In this document: piece by piece, positions 49,165-57,824 of the stretch
How the letters are laid out: every line of letters begins with the position of its first letter
How positions within the stretch are numbered: position 1 is the stretch's first letter
Assembly (NCBI RefSeq): GCF_001447195.1
Contig: NZ_LFRI01000415.1
Coordinates: forward strand, 62,001 to 126,000
DNA length: 64,000 bases
From: Aquabacterium parvum
GTDB taxonomy: Bacteria; Pseudomonadota; Gammaproteobacteria; Burkholderiales; Burkholderiaceae_C
Direction: 5' to 3'
Notes under the pieces: model-generated
Database searches by the model: none
The model's input: only the letters and a program-made list of their open reading frames with translations
Told to the model about the DNA's origin: nothing
Made by a program: the position numbers and the translations under genes

Positions 49165-50031
49165 TCAGGCAGCGACCGACCGCCGCGCGCGCCGCGGTCG
49201 GATCATCGAAAACCAGAGTGTGAGGCCGACCGCGAGCGCGGACAAGGCGAACCACTGCGCCGCGTAGGCGTGGTGCTTGTCGACGCCCAGGTCAGGTTGG
49301 GGCCAGTCGCGCCGCAGGTCAGGAAGGGCGACACCAGCCTGGGAATCAGACATCATGGTCTCAGGATGCCCTTGCAGCACCGCGCCGGGTAGCGGGGATT
49401 GCCCCAGCCACGCGCGCCAGAAGGCCTCATCGGCGTTCTGGCGCAGCACACGAACCGCCCCGCGCGGCGGTGGGCCCTCCTCACCCAGGGCGTAGGTCTG
49501 TGACACCTGGGCCATCACGACGCCACGCACCACCACCTCACCATCGGCCTCGGGCCACTCGGGCAGGCGTTGACGGTCCTGTGCATCGCGCGGCCACCAG
49601 CCACGCTGCACCAGCACGATGCCACCCGGACAGACCGAATCAGACAAGCGCAAGGGGGTGACCACGAAAAAACCAGGCTGACCACCCATGGGCCGGTTGT
49701 CCAGGAAGACCGTGTGTTGGCTCAGCCAGCGACCTCGCAGGGCGACAGGCTGCTGCGCGGGCAAGGCGGCGCTGACCTCCGCTCCCGACTTGCCAGAGCC
49801 TTGCTGCGTGTTGGGCTCTGCCGAAGGTGCCGGCGCACCCGACTTCAACCCTGTCCGACAAGGCCAGTCGCGCCCGCTCCAAGGCGCTGCGCTGGCGCGC
49901 TGCCGCTGAAAATCGGCCAGCGTGGCCTTCTCAGCAGCACGGTCGAGTTGCCACACACCCAGGCGTGCCGTCAGCATGGCAACGGTCACGCCCGCGGCCA
50001 CCGCCAGCCAGCGCTTGTGCATCGGGTTCAT
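49165..50031 (-). CDS. SURF1-family oxidase assembly protein
   Basis: A 288-residue protein with the SURF1 plan: one helix at each end (about 8-26 and 260-278) around a periplasmic domain. ARLGVWQLDRAAEK, VFLDNRPMGGQPGFFVVTPL and VLVQRGWWPRD are the family signatures, and HHAYAAQWFALSALAVGLTL closes it. SURF1 helps deliver heme A to subunit I. An insertion with GAPAPSAEPNTQQGSG around residue 68 is long. Confidence 0.9.
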   Translation of the reverse strand: MNPMHKRWLAVAAGVTVAMLTARLGVWQLDRAAEKATLADFQRQRASAAPWSGRDWPCRTGLKSGAPAPSAEPNTQQGSGKSGAEVSAALPAQQPVALRGRWLSQHTVFLDNRPMGGQPGFFVVTPLRLSDSVCPGGIVLVQRGWWPRDAQDRQRLPEWPEADGEVVVRGVVMAQVSQTYALGEEGPPPRGAVRVLRQNADEAFWRAWLGQSPLPGAVLQGHPETMMSDSQAGVALPDLRRDWPQPDLGVDKHHAYAAQWFALSALAVGLTLWFSMIRPRRARRSVAA

Positions 50032-50072
50032 CCTGTGGTCTCCGCAAAGCTCAGGCGGACATCATCCAGCGC

Positions 50073-50294
50073 ATGAAGATCGTCTTTTTGCTGGCCCTGG
50101 TGGCCATTGTGGTGGCCCTGGCCTTTGCCGGTCGCGCCCTGTTGCAAGATGGCCGCGACGGCCAACCCAAGAGCAACCGGATGGTGCGTGCGCTGGCGCT
50201 GCGCGTGGGCCTGTCGATTGCGCTGTTCGCGTTCATCCTGATCGCCTACAAGATGGGCTGGATCCACCCAACTGGCGTGCCGCTGGGAGGCTGA
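50073..50294 (+). CDS. DUF2909 twin-transmembrane small protein
   Basis: A 73-residue protein with two membrane helices (about 2-20 and 48-63) joined by a polar loop with DGRDGQPKSNRM. This matches the twin-transmembrane/DUF2909 family found beside SURF1 in Burkholderiales. It is divergent from SURF1 by 41 bases and ends 6 bases before a terminator hairpin. Function unknown. Confidence 0.78.
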   Translation: MKIVFLLALVAIVVALAFAGRALLQDGRDGQPKSNRMVRALALRVGLSIALFAFILIAYKMGWIHPTGVPLGG

Positions 50295-50300
50295 ATGGAA

Positions 50301-50322
50301 AAGGCGCTCCTTGGAGCGCCTT
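50301..50322. terminator. Bidirectional hairpin terminator
   Basis: AAGGCGCTCC at 50301-50310 pairs perfectly with the next ten-base arm after TT, ending at 50322. It lies between the converging DUF2909 gene and cytochrome oxidase subunit III. The flanking AAAA/TTTT of the arms gives short T-runs both ways. Confidence 0.6.
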
Positions 50323-50373
50323 GCTGGTTCGGTGACGCCTGTTGCCAGCCCAAGCCGGCAAGAGGCATGGGCC

Positions 50374-51261
50374 TCACAACCAGTACACCACCACGTACAG
50401 GCCCAGCCAGACCACGTCCACAAAGTGCCAATACCAGGCAGCGCCTTCGAACCCGAAGTGGCGATCGGCCGTGAAGTGGCCCTTCTGCAGGCGCAGCGTG
50501 ATGAACAGCAGCATCAGCATGCCCACGAACACGTGCATGCCGTGAAAGCCCGTCAGCATGAAGAAGGTCGAACCGTAGATGCCGGACGTCAGCTTCAGGT
50601 TCAAGTGAGCATAAGCCTCGTAGTACTCGTAGCCCTGGCAGATGAGGAAGGCCACGCCCAGCAAAACCGTCATCCACATGAAGGCGATGCACTTGCCGCG
50701 GTGGTTTTCGCGCAGCGCGTGGTGGGCCACGGTCAGGGTCACGCCCGAGGTCAGCAGCAAGGCCGTGTTGATCGTCGGCAAGGGCCAGGGGCCCATGGTG
50801 CGGAAGGGCTCGACCGTGCCCGCAGGCGAGCCCGTGGCGCCGGCCATCTCGGAAGGCCAGATGGCCTTGAAATCAGGCCAGAGCAAGGCGTTCTCGATGT
50901 TGCCCAGCGACGGCAGCACATGCAGGCGCGCCCAGTAAAGCGCCCCGAAGAAGGCACCAAAGAACATCACCTCGGAAAAGATGAACCAGGCCATGCTCCA
51001 GCGGAAGGACACGTCGATGCGGTCGCTGTAGAGCCCACTCTCGGATTCGCCGATGGCTTGCGAGAACCATTGCTTGAGCACCACCAGCCACCACACCAAC
51101 CCGAAGGCCAAGGCATACGGGGCCCAGCTGGAGCCATTGACCCACTGCCCCGCGCCCAGGATGACAAAGAACAGGCCGATGGAGGCCATGACCGGGTGCC
51201 TGGACGGCCCTGGCACGTAGTAGTAGGGGGCCTGCCCCTTGTTCACCGCTGTCGACATCAC
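50374..51261 (-). CDS. ctaE: Cytochrome c oxidase subunit III
   Basis: A 295-residue subunit with seven helices. YYYVPGPSRHPVMASIGLFF opens it, SMAWFIFSEVMFFGAFF carries the conserved Glu, and HGMHVFVGMLMLLF and WYWHFVDVVWLGLYVVVY close it. An insertion between helices III and IV (about 115-145, SLGNIENALLWPDF) is typical of betaproteobacteria. It is the last gene of the DUF2244-coxB-ctaD-ctaG cluster. Confidence 0.94.
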   Translation of the reverse strand: MMSTAVNKGQAPYYYVPGPSRHPVMASIGLFFVILGAGQWVNGSSWAPYALAFGLVWWLVVLKQWFSQAIGESESGLYSDRIDVSFRWSMAWFIFSEVMFFGAFFGALYWARLHVLPSLGNIENALLWPDFKAIWPSEMAGATGSPAGTVEPFRTMGPWPLPTINTALLLTSGVTLTVAHHALRENHRGKCIAFMWMTVLLGVAFLICQGYEYYEAYAHLNLKLTSGIYGSTFFMLTGFHGMHVFVGMLMLLFITLRLQKGHFTADRHFGFEGAAWYWHFVDVVWLGLYVVVYWL

Positions 51262-51315
51262 GATCTCCTCAGACCTTGAACGCCCTTGAGCGCATCACTT
51301 CAACACATGAAACCT

Positions 51316-51546
51316 TCAGGTCGCCGCACCACTGGCCACGACCCACTTCACCAAAACAACCAAGCCCAGCACGAACAGCACCGCAGCCAGCACCCCCGCC
51401 ACGATCACGTGCACCGGGTTGACCTTGGAGATGTCTTCTTCGTACCCGGACGCCTTGCGCACCCCGAAGAACGACCAACCGACCGCCTTGACCGTTTGCC
51501 AGAAAGAGCCCTTGCGCTGCACCGCCTGCTTCAGGTCCTCGCTCAC
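51316..51546 (-). CDS. DUF2970 small membrane protein
   Basis: A 76-residue protein. KGSFWQTVKAVGWSFFGVRK is the DUF2970 motif, followed by one membrane helix (about 47-70, VIVAGVLAAVLFVLGLVV). It is conserved between ctaG and ctaE in Burkholderiales. It overlaps ctaG by 4 bases. Probably an oxidase accessory subunit or assembly aid; the function is not shown. Confidence 0.8.
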   Translation of the reverse strand: MSEDLKQAVQRKGSFWQTVKAVGWSFFGVRKASGYEEDISKVNPVHVIVAGVLAAVLFVLGLVVLVKWVVASGAAT

Positions 51547-52148
51547 ACCGCCCCTTTCGGCGCTGCCGGCACCTTGCCGCCCACCTCGAAGAAGGTGTAG
51601 GACAGGGTGATGGTGGAAACGTCTTTCGGCAACTTGGGGTCGATCACGAACACCACCGGCCAGCGCTTGCTCTCACCAGGCTTGAGCGTGTGCTCCGTGA
51701 AGCAGAAGCACTCCATCTTGTTGAAGTGCGAAGTGGCCTGCTTCGGTGCGTAGCTGGGAATGGCTTGAGCGGCCATCGTCCGGCCCTGCTCGTTGGTGAA
51801 CTCGTAGACCACGGTGGCGATCTCGCCCGGGTGCACCTTCACCGACCGCACCTCTGGCTTGAAACCCCAAGGCCCCCGCGCGTTCGCATCGAACTCGACA
51901 GTGATGGTGCGGCTGCGATCGACCTGGGTGTTGACCTTGCCTTGACCCGCGCGCGAGACCTGCTGTTCGGACAGCGAGAGCACGTTGATGCCCAAGGCCT
52001 CGCAGATGTGCTTGTACATGGGCACCATCGCGTAACCAAAGCCGAACATCACCCCGGTGACGACCACCAGCTTGCCCACCATCTGCAGGTTGGCCCTGCG
52101 CAAGCGAGCCAACCAGGCTGACCCGACGGGACCAGGCGTTTGACTCAT
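51543..52148 (-). CDS. ctaG: CtaG/Cox11 copper chaperone
   Basis: A 201-residue protein with one N-terminal helix (about 24-45) and a periplasmic immunoglobulin-like domain. The copper motif MECFCFTEHTLKPGE is intact. It delivers copper to the CuB site of subunit I. It begins in a 4-base overlap with the tiny assembly gene upstream. Confidence 0.92.
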   Translation of the reverse strand: MSQTPGPVGSAWLARLRRANLQMVGKLVVVTGVMFGFGYAMVPMYKHICEALGINVLSLSEQQVSRAGQGKVNTQVDRSRTITVEFDANARGPWGFKPEVRSVKVHPGEIATVVYEFTNEQGRTMAAQAIPSYAPKQATSHFNKMECFCFTEHTLKPGESKRWPVVFVIDPKLPKDVSTITLSYTFFEVGGKVPAAPKGAV

Positions 52149-52282
52149 GCCTTGCCCAACAGGGTGATCTTGACCACGAAGCCGACGAAGAAGGCTGCAG
52201 CGATCGAGGCCAGGATCAGGGCCAGGCGCACGTTGCGCACGCGTTGCACCGGCTTGTCGGTGGAGTCAGCGAACTGGGTCAT
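52145..52282 (-). CDS. Cytochrome oxidase small assembly protein
   Basis: A 45-residue protein, beginning MTQFADSTDKPVQRVRN, with one membrane helix (about 20-40, LALILASIAAAFFVGFVV) and a short KITLLGKA tail. It lies exactly between ctaD (12 bases downstream of it) and ctaG (4-base overlap). Homologous tiny genes sit in the same place in other Burkholderiales. It would be missed by common size cut-offs. Confidence 0.8.
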   Translation of the reverse strand: MTQFADSTDKPVQRVRNVRLALILASIAAAFFVGFVVKITLLGKA

Positions 52283-52294
52283 GGCTCAACTTCC

Positions 52295-53911
52295 TCAGCC
52301 GATCACCTTGGTGGCGGTGGCGTCCAGCTTGGGCGGGTTCTCGAAGGTGTGGAAGGGGGCCGGCGACGGCACTTCCCACTCCAGGCCTTCTGCACCCTCC
52401 CAGGGCTTGGCCGGCGCAGGCTCACCCTTGCCACGCATGGCAGGAATCAGCACACCGAAGATGAAGTACACCTGAGCAAAGCCGAAGGCGAAGGCACCGA
52501 CCGAGGCCAGGGCGTTGTAGTCGGCGAACTGCATGGGGTAGTCGGCATAACGACGCGGCATGCCCGCCAGGCCCAGGAAGTGCATCGGGAAGAAGGTGAC
52601 GTTGAAGGCGATCAGCGACCACCAGAAGTGCAGCTTGCCCTTCCACTCCGGCACCATCACGCCCGTCCACTTGGGGGCCCAGTAATAGAAACCGGCGAAC
52701 AGCGCGAACAGCGAGCCGGCCACCAGCACGTAGTGGAAGTGCGCCACCACGTAGTAGGTGTCCTGGATCTGGGTGTCGATGGGCGCCACCGAACAGATCA
52801 AGCCGGTGAAGCCACCCATGGTGAACACGAAGATGAAGCCCACGGCCCACAACATCGGGCTCTCGAACGTCATCGAGCCGCGCCACATGGTGGCGATCCA
52901 GTTGAAGACCTTCACGCCCGTGGGCACGGAGATCAGCATGGTCGCGTACATGAAGAACAGCTGGCCCGTGACCGGCATGCCGGTGGCGAACATGTGGTGG
53001 GCCCAGACGATGAAGCTCAGGATGGCGATGGAGGCCGTGGCGTACACCATCGAGGCGTAGCCGAACAGCTTCTTGCGAGCGAAGGCCGGCACGATCTGGC
53101 TGATGATGCCGAAGGCCGGCAAGATCATGATGTAGACCTCGGGGTGACCGAAGAACCAGAAAATGTGCTGGTACATCACCGGGTCACCGCCACCGGCCGG
53201 GTTGAAGAAGCTGGTGCCGAAGTGGCGGTCTGTCAGCGTCATGGTGATGGCACCCGCCAGCACCGGCATCACCGCGATCAGCAGGTAGGCCGTGATCAGC
53301 CAGGTCCAGGCAAACATGGGCATCTTCATGAGCGTCATGCCCGGTGCGCGCATGTTCAGGATGGTCACGATGATGTTGATCGAGCCCATGATCGACGAGG
53401 CGCCCAGGATGTGCATCGCGAAGATGCCGGCGTCCATCGAGGGGCCCATCTGCAGCGTCAGCGGTGCGTAGAGCGTCCAGCCGGCGGCGGGTGCACCACC
53501 GGGCATGAAGAACGAGCTCACCAGCATAATGGCCGCCGGGATCATCAGCCAGAAGCTGAAGTTGTTCATGCGCGCGAAGGCCATGTCCGAGGCGCCGATC
53601 TGCAGCGGCAGCATCCAGTTCGCGAAACCCACGAAGGCCGGCATGATCGCGCCGAACACCATGATGATGCCGTGCATGGTCGTGAGCTGGTTGAACAGCT
53701 CGGGGTTGACCAACTGCAGCCCGGGCTGGAACAACTCTGCACGGATGCCCAGCGCCAGCACCCCGCCGATCATCAGCATGGTCAGCGAGAACAGCATGTA
53801 CAAGGTGCCGATGTCCTTGTGGTTGGTCGCGTAAACCCAGCGACGCCAGCCGTGTGGGTGGTCGTGGTGGTCGTCGTGGCCGTGGCCACCATGGTCAAGC
53901 ACTGCGCTCAT
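52295..53911 (-). CDS. ctaD: Cytochrome c oxidase subunit I
   Basis: A 538-residue, 12-helix catalytic subunit with heme a, heme a3 and CuB. FFGHPEVYIMILPAFGIISQ is the CuB/cross-linked Tyr region, followed by YASMVYATASIAILSFIVWAHHM. HFHYVLVAGSLFALFAGFYYW carries the heme ligands. The Glu of the D-channel is in PEVY. A His-rich cytoplasmic start (DHGGHGHDDHHDHPHGW) may bind metal. Confidence 0.96.
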   Translation of the reverse strand: MSAVLDHGGHGHDDHHDHPHGWRRWVYATNHKDIGTLYMLFSLTMLMIGGVLALGIRAELFQPGLQLVNPELFNQLTTMHGIIMVFGAIMPAFVGFANWMLPLQIGASDMAFARMNNFSFWLMIPAAIMLVSSFFMPGGAPAAGWTLYAPLTLQMGPSMDAGIFAMHILGASSIMGSINIIVTILNMRAPGMTLMKMPMFAWTWLITAYLLIAVMPVLAGAITMTLTDRHFGTSFFNPAGGGDPVMYQHIFWFFGHPEVYIMILPAFGIISQIVPAFARKKLFGYASMVYATASIAILSFIVWAHHMFATGMPVTGQLFFMYATMLISVPTGVKVFNWIATMWRGSMTFESPMLWAVGFIFVFTMGGFTGLICSVAPIDTQIQDTYYVVAHFHYVLVAGSLFALFAGFYYWAPKWTGVMVPEWKGKLHFWWSLIAFNVTFFPMHFLGLAGMPRRYADYPMQFADYNALASVGAFAFGFAQVYFIFGVLIPAMRGKGEPAPAKPWEGAEGLEWEVPSPAPFHTFENPPKLDATATKVIG

Positions 53912-53963
53912 GGAGCGTCCTTTCGAAGATCAGATCTGTCGGTTCTCGGTGCAGCGGTTCGGC

Positions 53964-55112
53964 TCACTTGCGGGCGGCCAGCACCTCGGCGGGCTGCACG
54001 ATCTGGCCCGTCTTGTTCGACCAATGGTTCTTGGTGAACGTGATGACAGCTGCGATCTCGGTGTCGGACAGCTGTTTCCAGGCCGGCATGATGTTGTTCT
54101 GGCCATTGAGCAGCACGTTGATCTGCTTGCCGCGATCGCTGTCGAGCACCACGGTCGAGCCATCCAGGGCCTTGATGGCGCCTGCGCCCTTGCCAGTGGC
54201 CTGGTGACAGGCCGCGCAGTTGGCGTTGTAGACCTTCTCGCCGCGCGCCACCAGGGCCTCGAGCGTCCAGACCTTGTTCGGGTCATCGGCCTTGGCCGCG
54301 ATTTCCTTGCGCTTGTCCTCGACCCACTTGGCATAGGCCTCGGCCGTGACCACCTTGACGTGGATGGGCATGTAGGCGTGCTCCTTGCCGCACAACTCGA
54401 CGCATTGACCGTAGTAATCACCGACCTTTTCGGCGCGGAACCAGGTGTCGCGCACGAAGCCGGGGATGGCGTCCTGCTTGATGCCGAAGGCCGGCACCAT
54501 GAAGGAGTGGATGACGTCGTTGGCCGTGGTGATGATGCGCACCTTCTTGTCCACCGGCACCACCATCGCGTTGTCGACCTTGAGCAGGTAGTCGTCGCCC
54601 GTGGGCTTGCCAGCATCGGACAGCGCGCGCTGGCTGGCATCGAGGGTCGAGATGAACTGAATGCCTTCGCCTTCGCCGGTGATGTACTCGTAGCCCCACT
54701 TCCACTGCATGCCCACCGCTTTGATGGTGATGTCGGCGTTGGTGGTGTCTTTCTGGGCCACGACCACCTTGGTGGCCGGCAAGGCCATGCCGATGACGAT
54801 CAGGAAGGGCACGATGGTCCAGATGATTTCGACAGTCGTGGACTCGTGGAAATCTGCGGGCTTGTGACCCTTGGACTTGCGGTGCTTGTAGATGGAATAG
54901 AACATCACCCCGAACACACCGACGAAGATGGCCAGGCAGATGTAGAGCATCAGGTTGTGCAGGTCTTGCTGGGCGGCGGCGATCTTGGTCACCGGCGGGT
55001 GCAGGTCGATCTGGCCCACTGCGGGGCCGCCGGGCAAGTCGTTGACGGCCCAGGCAGAGGCCGCCAGGCAAAGCGAGGCCATGGCGACGATGGGGCGGCG
55101 CCATGCATTCAT
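53964..55112 (-). CDS. coxB: Cytochrome c oxidase subunit II with fused cytochrome c domain
   Basis: A 382-residue CoxB. A signal peptide (ASAWA about 19-23) precedes two membrane helices. The CuA site is CVELCGKEHAYMPIHVKVV. The C-terminal cytochrome c domain has NCAACHQATGKG for covalent heme and a Met ligand in NNIMPAWKQLSD. The ATG at 55112 is used; alternatives at 55136 and a GTG at 55151 would only lengthen the signal sequence. A caa3-like terminal oxidase follows. Confidence 0.93.
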   Translation of the reverse strand: MNAWRRPIVAMASLCLAASAWAVNDLPGGPAVGQIDLHPPVTKIAAAQQDLHNLMLYICLAIFVGVFGVMFYSIYKHRKSKGHKPADFHESTTVEIIWTIVPFLIVIGMALPATKVVVAQKDTTNADITIKAVGMQWKWGYEYITGEGEGIQFISTLDASQRALSDAGKPTGDDYLLKVDNAMVVPVDKKVRIITTANDVIHSFMVPAFGIKQDAIPGFVRDTWFRAEKVGDYYGQCVELCGKEHAYMPIHVKVVTAEAYAKWVEDKRKEIAAKADDPNKVWTLEALVARGEKVYNANCAACHQATGKGAGAIKALDGSTVVLDSDRGKQINVLLNGQNNIMPAWKQLSDTEIAAVITFTKNHWSNKTGQIVQPAEVLAARK

Positions 55113-55222
55113 TCGGATCCCAGGAACTTGGCTCATCTCGTTGCTCTTCACGTCATGGGTGGAACGCGGTGTCTGGCTTGGCGCGCGCTGTGCGCGTCAG
55201 GCCGGGCGATGCGATGGGGGAA

Positions 55223-55777
55223 TCAGTCGTCCAGTTGCCTCAGAGCCCAGCGGAGTTCATCCGCCAGTTGCCGACGCTCACGGGGCTGGATGTGTTCGCC
55301 GACCGTGACCGATCGACCTTGCCCGGACAGACGAACCAGGGAGCGATCGTGCTGTTCGGGCTCGATGCGCACCCAGCGAGGCAGGAAATCGGTGGTGCGC
55401 ACCCGCCCGCCCTGGCAGCAAGTCACGCGGACCAGGCCCTGGTGCATGGCGATGTGCTCACCGTCGGAGGACATGCGAGCGAGCAATGCTGCGCCGGCGA
55501 GCGTCAGCAAGCAGCCCCCCGCCAAACCCGGCCCCCAAGCTCGCCAGGAGCCGCCAGCCAACACGAGCGTCAAGCCCCATAAAACGAGGAGAGCCAGGCT
55601 GCAGAAAACAAAACGGGAGGTCGAAATCGGCATCACGCGAGGCAGACGCCACTCCGCCTGCCAGGCTTCGGAGACAGAAGCCTGTCGCGAGCGCCGGGAC
55701 ACCGGGAGGGCGCGCCACACCCCGAATCGCATCGGGGCGTTGGGCAGCATGCGGACGGGTGACGCTGTGGCGGTCAT
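55223..55777 (-). CDS. DUF2244 membrane protein
   Basis: A 184-residue protein with two helices (about 56-75, RFVFCSLALLVLWGLTLV, and 80-98) and a C-terminal strand-rich domain with TDFLPRWVRIEPEQHDRSLV and GEHIQPRERRQLADELRWAL. This is the DUF2244 layout seen upstream of coxB in many proteobacteria. It is the first gene of the oxidase cluster. An ATG 30 bases upstream is also possible. Confidence 0.75.
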   Translation of the reverse strand: MTATASPVRMLPNAPMRFGVWRALPVSRRSRQASVSEAWQAEWRLPRVMPISTSRFVFCSLALLVLWGLTLVLAGGSWRAWGPGLAGGCLLTLAGAALLARMSSDGEHIAMHQGLVRVTCCQGGRVRTTDFLPRWVRIEPEQHDRSLVRLSGQGRSVTVGEHIQPRERRQLADELRWALRQLDD

Positions 55778-55930
55778 CTCGCCAAGTCTCCGGCTGGCTG
55801 AATTCACACCTGGAGGATCACTCCAGCATGGACACGGAGGTCGGGGGGTGCCCTTCGTCCGATGAAAATCATTCTAGCCAGCCACTTGCGCTGCCTCAAC
55901 AAGGAATCATGCAAGGCATGCTATGAATAA

Positions 55931-55947
55931 CCCGCAGTTTGTGCGGG
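55931..55947 (-). terminator. Terminator after the BioC-like gene
   Basis: CCCGCA and TGCGGG form a perfect six-base stem with loop GTTTG. On the minus strand the stem is followed by TTATT. It lies 37 bases past the stop of the BioC-like gene, ahead of the DUF2244 promoter. Confidence 0.45.
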
Positions 55948-55983
55948 AATGTCACGGTGCCGCGACGACGCAGCTGCCAGGCA

Positions 55984-56946
55984 TCAGGGATGGCCCGGCT
56001 TGCGCACCATCCGACGCATGTCATCGAGCGACACCCGGGTCTCCGGGGCGACCTTGGCGCGGGGCTCTGGCTTGACGGCATGGCCATAAACCAACTCGAC
56101 CGTCAACGCGATGCGGCCGTCCGGCTGCATGAGGCGCTCGCCCATGCGTTCGATCAGGCGCTGCTTCCAGCCGGGGGTGCGCAGCCCGGGCATGCGACCG
56201 CGAGAGACGTTGCCGCCCCAGGTGCGCAACTCTTCGAGCATGGTCTCGGGGCTGGCCCAGGTCAGGGTCAGGCGCTCCATGTCCATGACAGGGTCGCTGA
56301 AGCCGGCCTGCAGCAGCTCGTCCCCCAGGTCGTGCATGTCGATGAAATCGATGGTGGGCATCGGCCAGCCCAGCTCTCGGTACAAGCCGCGCAGCTCGCG
56401 AGCCGTGTCAGGCCCCAGGCCCGAGCACATCAGGAAGCCGCCAATCGACAGGTGACGGTGCCAAGCCCCCATCAGCGACTTGAGATCCGGTGCGCCATGC
56501 AAGGTCATGTTGGCCCAGAGCATTTGCACCCCAGCCTTGGGCCACGGCGCCTGGCGAACGGGTTCGGTGAGCACCACAGGCTGCGCGGACAACAAGCGCC
56601 CGAGCCACCCAGCCTCCGCCCGGGCACCGAGGCGACTGCGTTCAGCCAACGACGGCGTGGGCTCCACCACCCAGCGGCGGGCTTGGGGGTAGCGCTGGGC
56701 CACCAAGCTTTGCCCACCACCCAGCCAAGCCGACCAGTCGACCCAATCGAGCGGCTCGATTCGGATCGGCTCGAGCTTGGCCGCCAGGCGTCGCGCGACC
56801 TCCTCGTGAAGCCACGGACGCTGGTGCAGCCGTGACAGGCGCTCGTGCTGACGGCGCAAGGCAACCGGGTCGGGCGAACAGGGAGGCGGCAAGCTACCGC
56901 CCTCCATTGGTGAAGGGGACGAGGAAGGCAAGGGTGCGTCGGTCAT
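55984..56946 (-). CDS. Degenerate BioC-like SAM methyltransferase
   Basis: A 320-residue protein with the overall plan of BioC (malonyl-ACP methyltransferase of biotin synthesis): RRQHERLSRLHQRPWLHEEVARRL at the start, WANMTLHGAPDLKSLMGAWHRHLSIGGFLMCS in the middle and a DMHDLGDELLQAGFSDPVMDME end. However, motif I, normally a Gly-rich DLGCGTG, here reads DWSAWLGGGQSL. SAM binding is therefore doubtful. The ATG at 56946 begins MTDAPLP. It is divergent from comF, a neighbour of bioC-like genes elsewhere in Burkholderiales. Confidence 0.62.
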   Translation of the reverse strand: MTDAPLPSSSPSPMEGGSLPPPCSPDPVALRRQHERLSRLHQRPWLHEEVARRLAAKLEPIRIEPLDWVDWSAWLGGGQSLVAQRYPQARRWVVEPTPSLAERSRLGARAEAGWLGRLLSAQPVVLTEPVRQAPWPKAGVQMLWANMTLHGAPDLKSLMGAWHRHLSIGGFLMCSGLGPDTARELRGLYRELGWPMPTIDFIDMHDLGDELLQAGFSDPVMDMERLTLTWASPETMLEELRTWGGNVSRGRMPGLRTPGWKQRLIERMGERLMQPDGRIALTVELVYGHAVKPEPRAKVAPETRVSLDDMRRMVRKPGHP

Positions 56947-56961
56947 GGGCATGGCCACTGG

Positions 56962-57009
56962 GGGCGTCCAATAGAACGCCCACGCAAGGGCGATTCCCTC
57001 CGTGAGGGA
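56962..57009. promoter_or_regulatory. Two inverted repeats between divergent genes
   Basis: GGGCGT-N8-ACGCCC (56962-56981) and TCCCTC-CGT-GAGGGA (56995-57009) sit in the 83-base gap between the BioC-like gene and comF. TATATT at 57020-57025 may be the comF -10 box. These are candidate operators only. Confidence 0.2.
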
Positions 57010-57029
57010 CTGCTCAGTATATTGATTCC

Positions 57030-57824
57030 ATGCCTGCCAAATGCTTGTCCGGGCTTTCGCCGCGGTCGCTGACACCATGGGGTCCCATCGGCCTGCCCAA
57101 ATGGGCTGGCTTGTGTGCCATCTGCGGGCGCTGGCAAACGCAGCCCGTCTGCCGTGCCTGCCAGCAAAGCTGGCGCATCGAGTTGCCTCGCTGCAAACGT
57201 TGCGCCCTCCCCTGGCCCGACGCCACCCAGGCCGACTCCTGCACGGCTTGCGAGGCTCGTCAGCCCGAGTTCGACCGCGCCATCACCGCGCTCGACTACC
57301 TTCCTCCCTGGTCGGGCCTGATTTCCCGCTTCAAGTTCCAGCGGGCTTCCAGCATGCAGGGTCACTTCGTTGAACTGATGGCCGACGCCGTTCGCCAGCG
57401 CCCGCACCGGGTGGACCTGATCCTGCCCGTGCCGCTGTCGGCCCACCGCCTTGCCGAGCGGGGGTACAACCAGGCGTGGCTGCTGGCAAAGGGCCTGGGT
57501 CGGGTCCTGCGCCGCCCCGCCACCGACCAGGCACTCGTTCGCACCCGCAGCACGCCCAGGCTCATGGCGCTGGACAGCGAGGAGCGACTCCGCGCGATCC
57601 ATGGCGCTTTTCAGGTGAGCCCGAAATGGGGTGCGCGGCTGCGCGGCCGCCACATCGCACTGGTCGACGACGTGCTCACCACCGGGGCCACCCTCGACGA
57701 AATCAGTCGGCTGCTGAGGCGGCACCACGTGGCGGGGATCTCCGCCTGGGTGCTGGCACGAACACCACCTCCCGACACCGAGGCCTCGCCCCCGTCAGGG
57801 CCTGACGACCAGGGCTGGCGTTGA
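57030..57824 (+). CDS. comF: ComF-family phosphoribosyltransferase-like protein
   Basis: A 264-residue ComF-type protein. Two zinc-finger-like pairs (CAICG with CRAC, and CKRC with CTAC, about residues 29-73) lead to a PRTase fold; IALVDDVLTTGATLDEISR is the PRPP-binding loop. ComF is needed for DNA uptake in naturally competent species; in many others its role is unclear. The last 30 bases overlap the 3' end of the ABC ATPase gene on the other strand. Confidence 0.88.
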   Translation: MPAKCLSGLSPRSLTPWGPIGLPKWAGLCAICGRWQTQPVCRACQQSWRIELPRCKRCALPWPDATQADSCTACEARQPEFDRAITALDYLPPWSGLISRFKFQRASSMQGHFVELMADAVRQRPHRVDLILPVPLSAHRLAERGYNQAWLLAKGLGRVLRRPATDQALVRTRSTPRLMALDSEERLRAIHGAFQVSPKWGARLRGRHIALVDDVLTTGATLDEISRLLRRHHVAGISAWVLARTPPPDTEASPPSGPDDQGWR

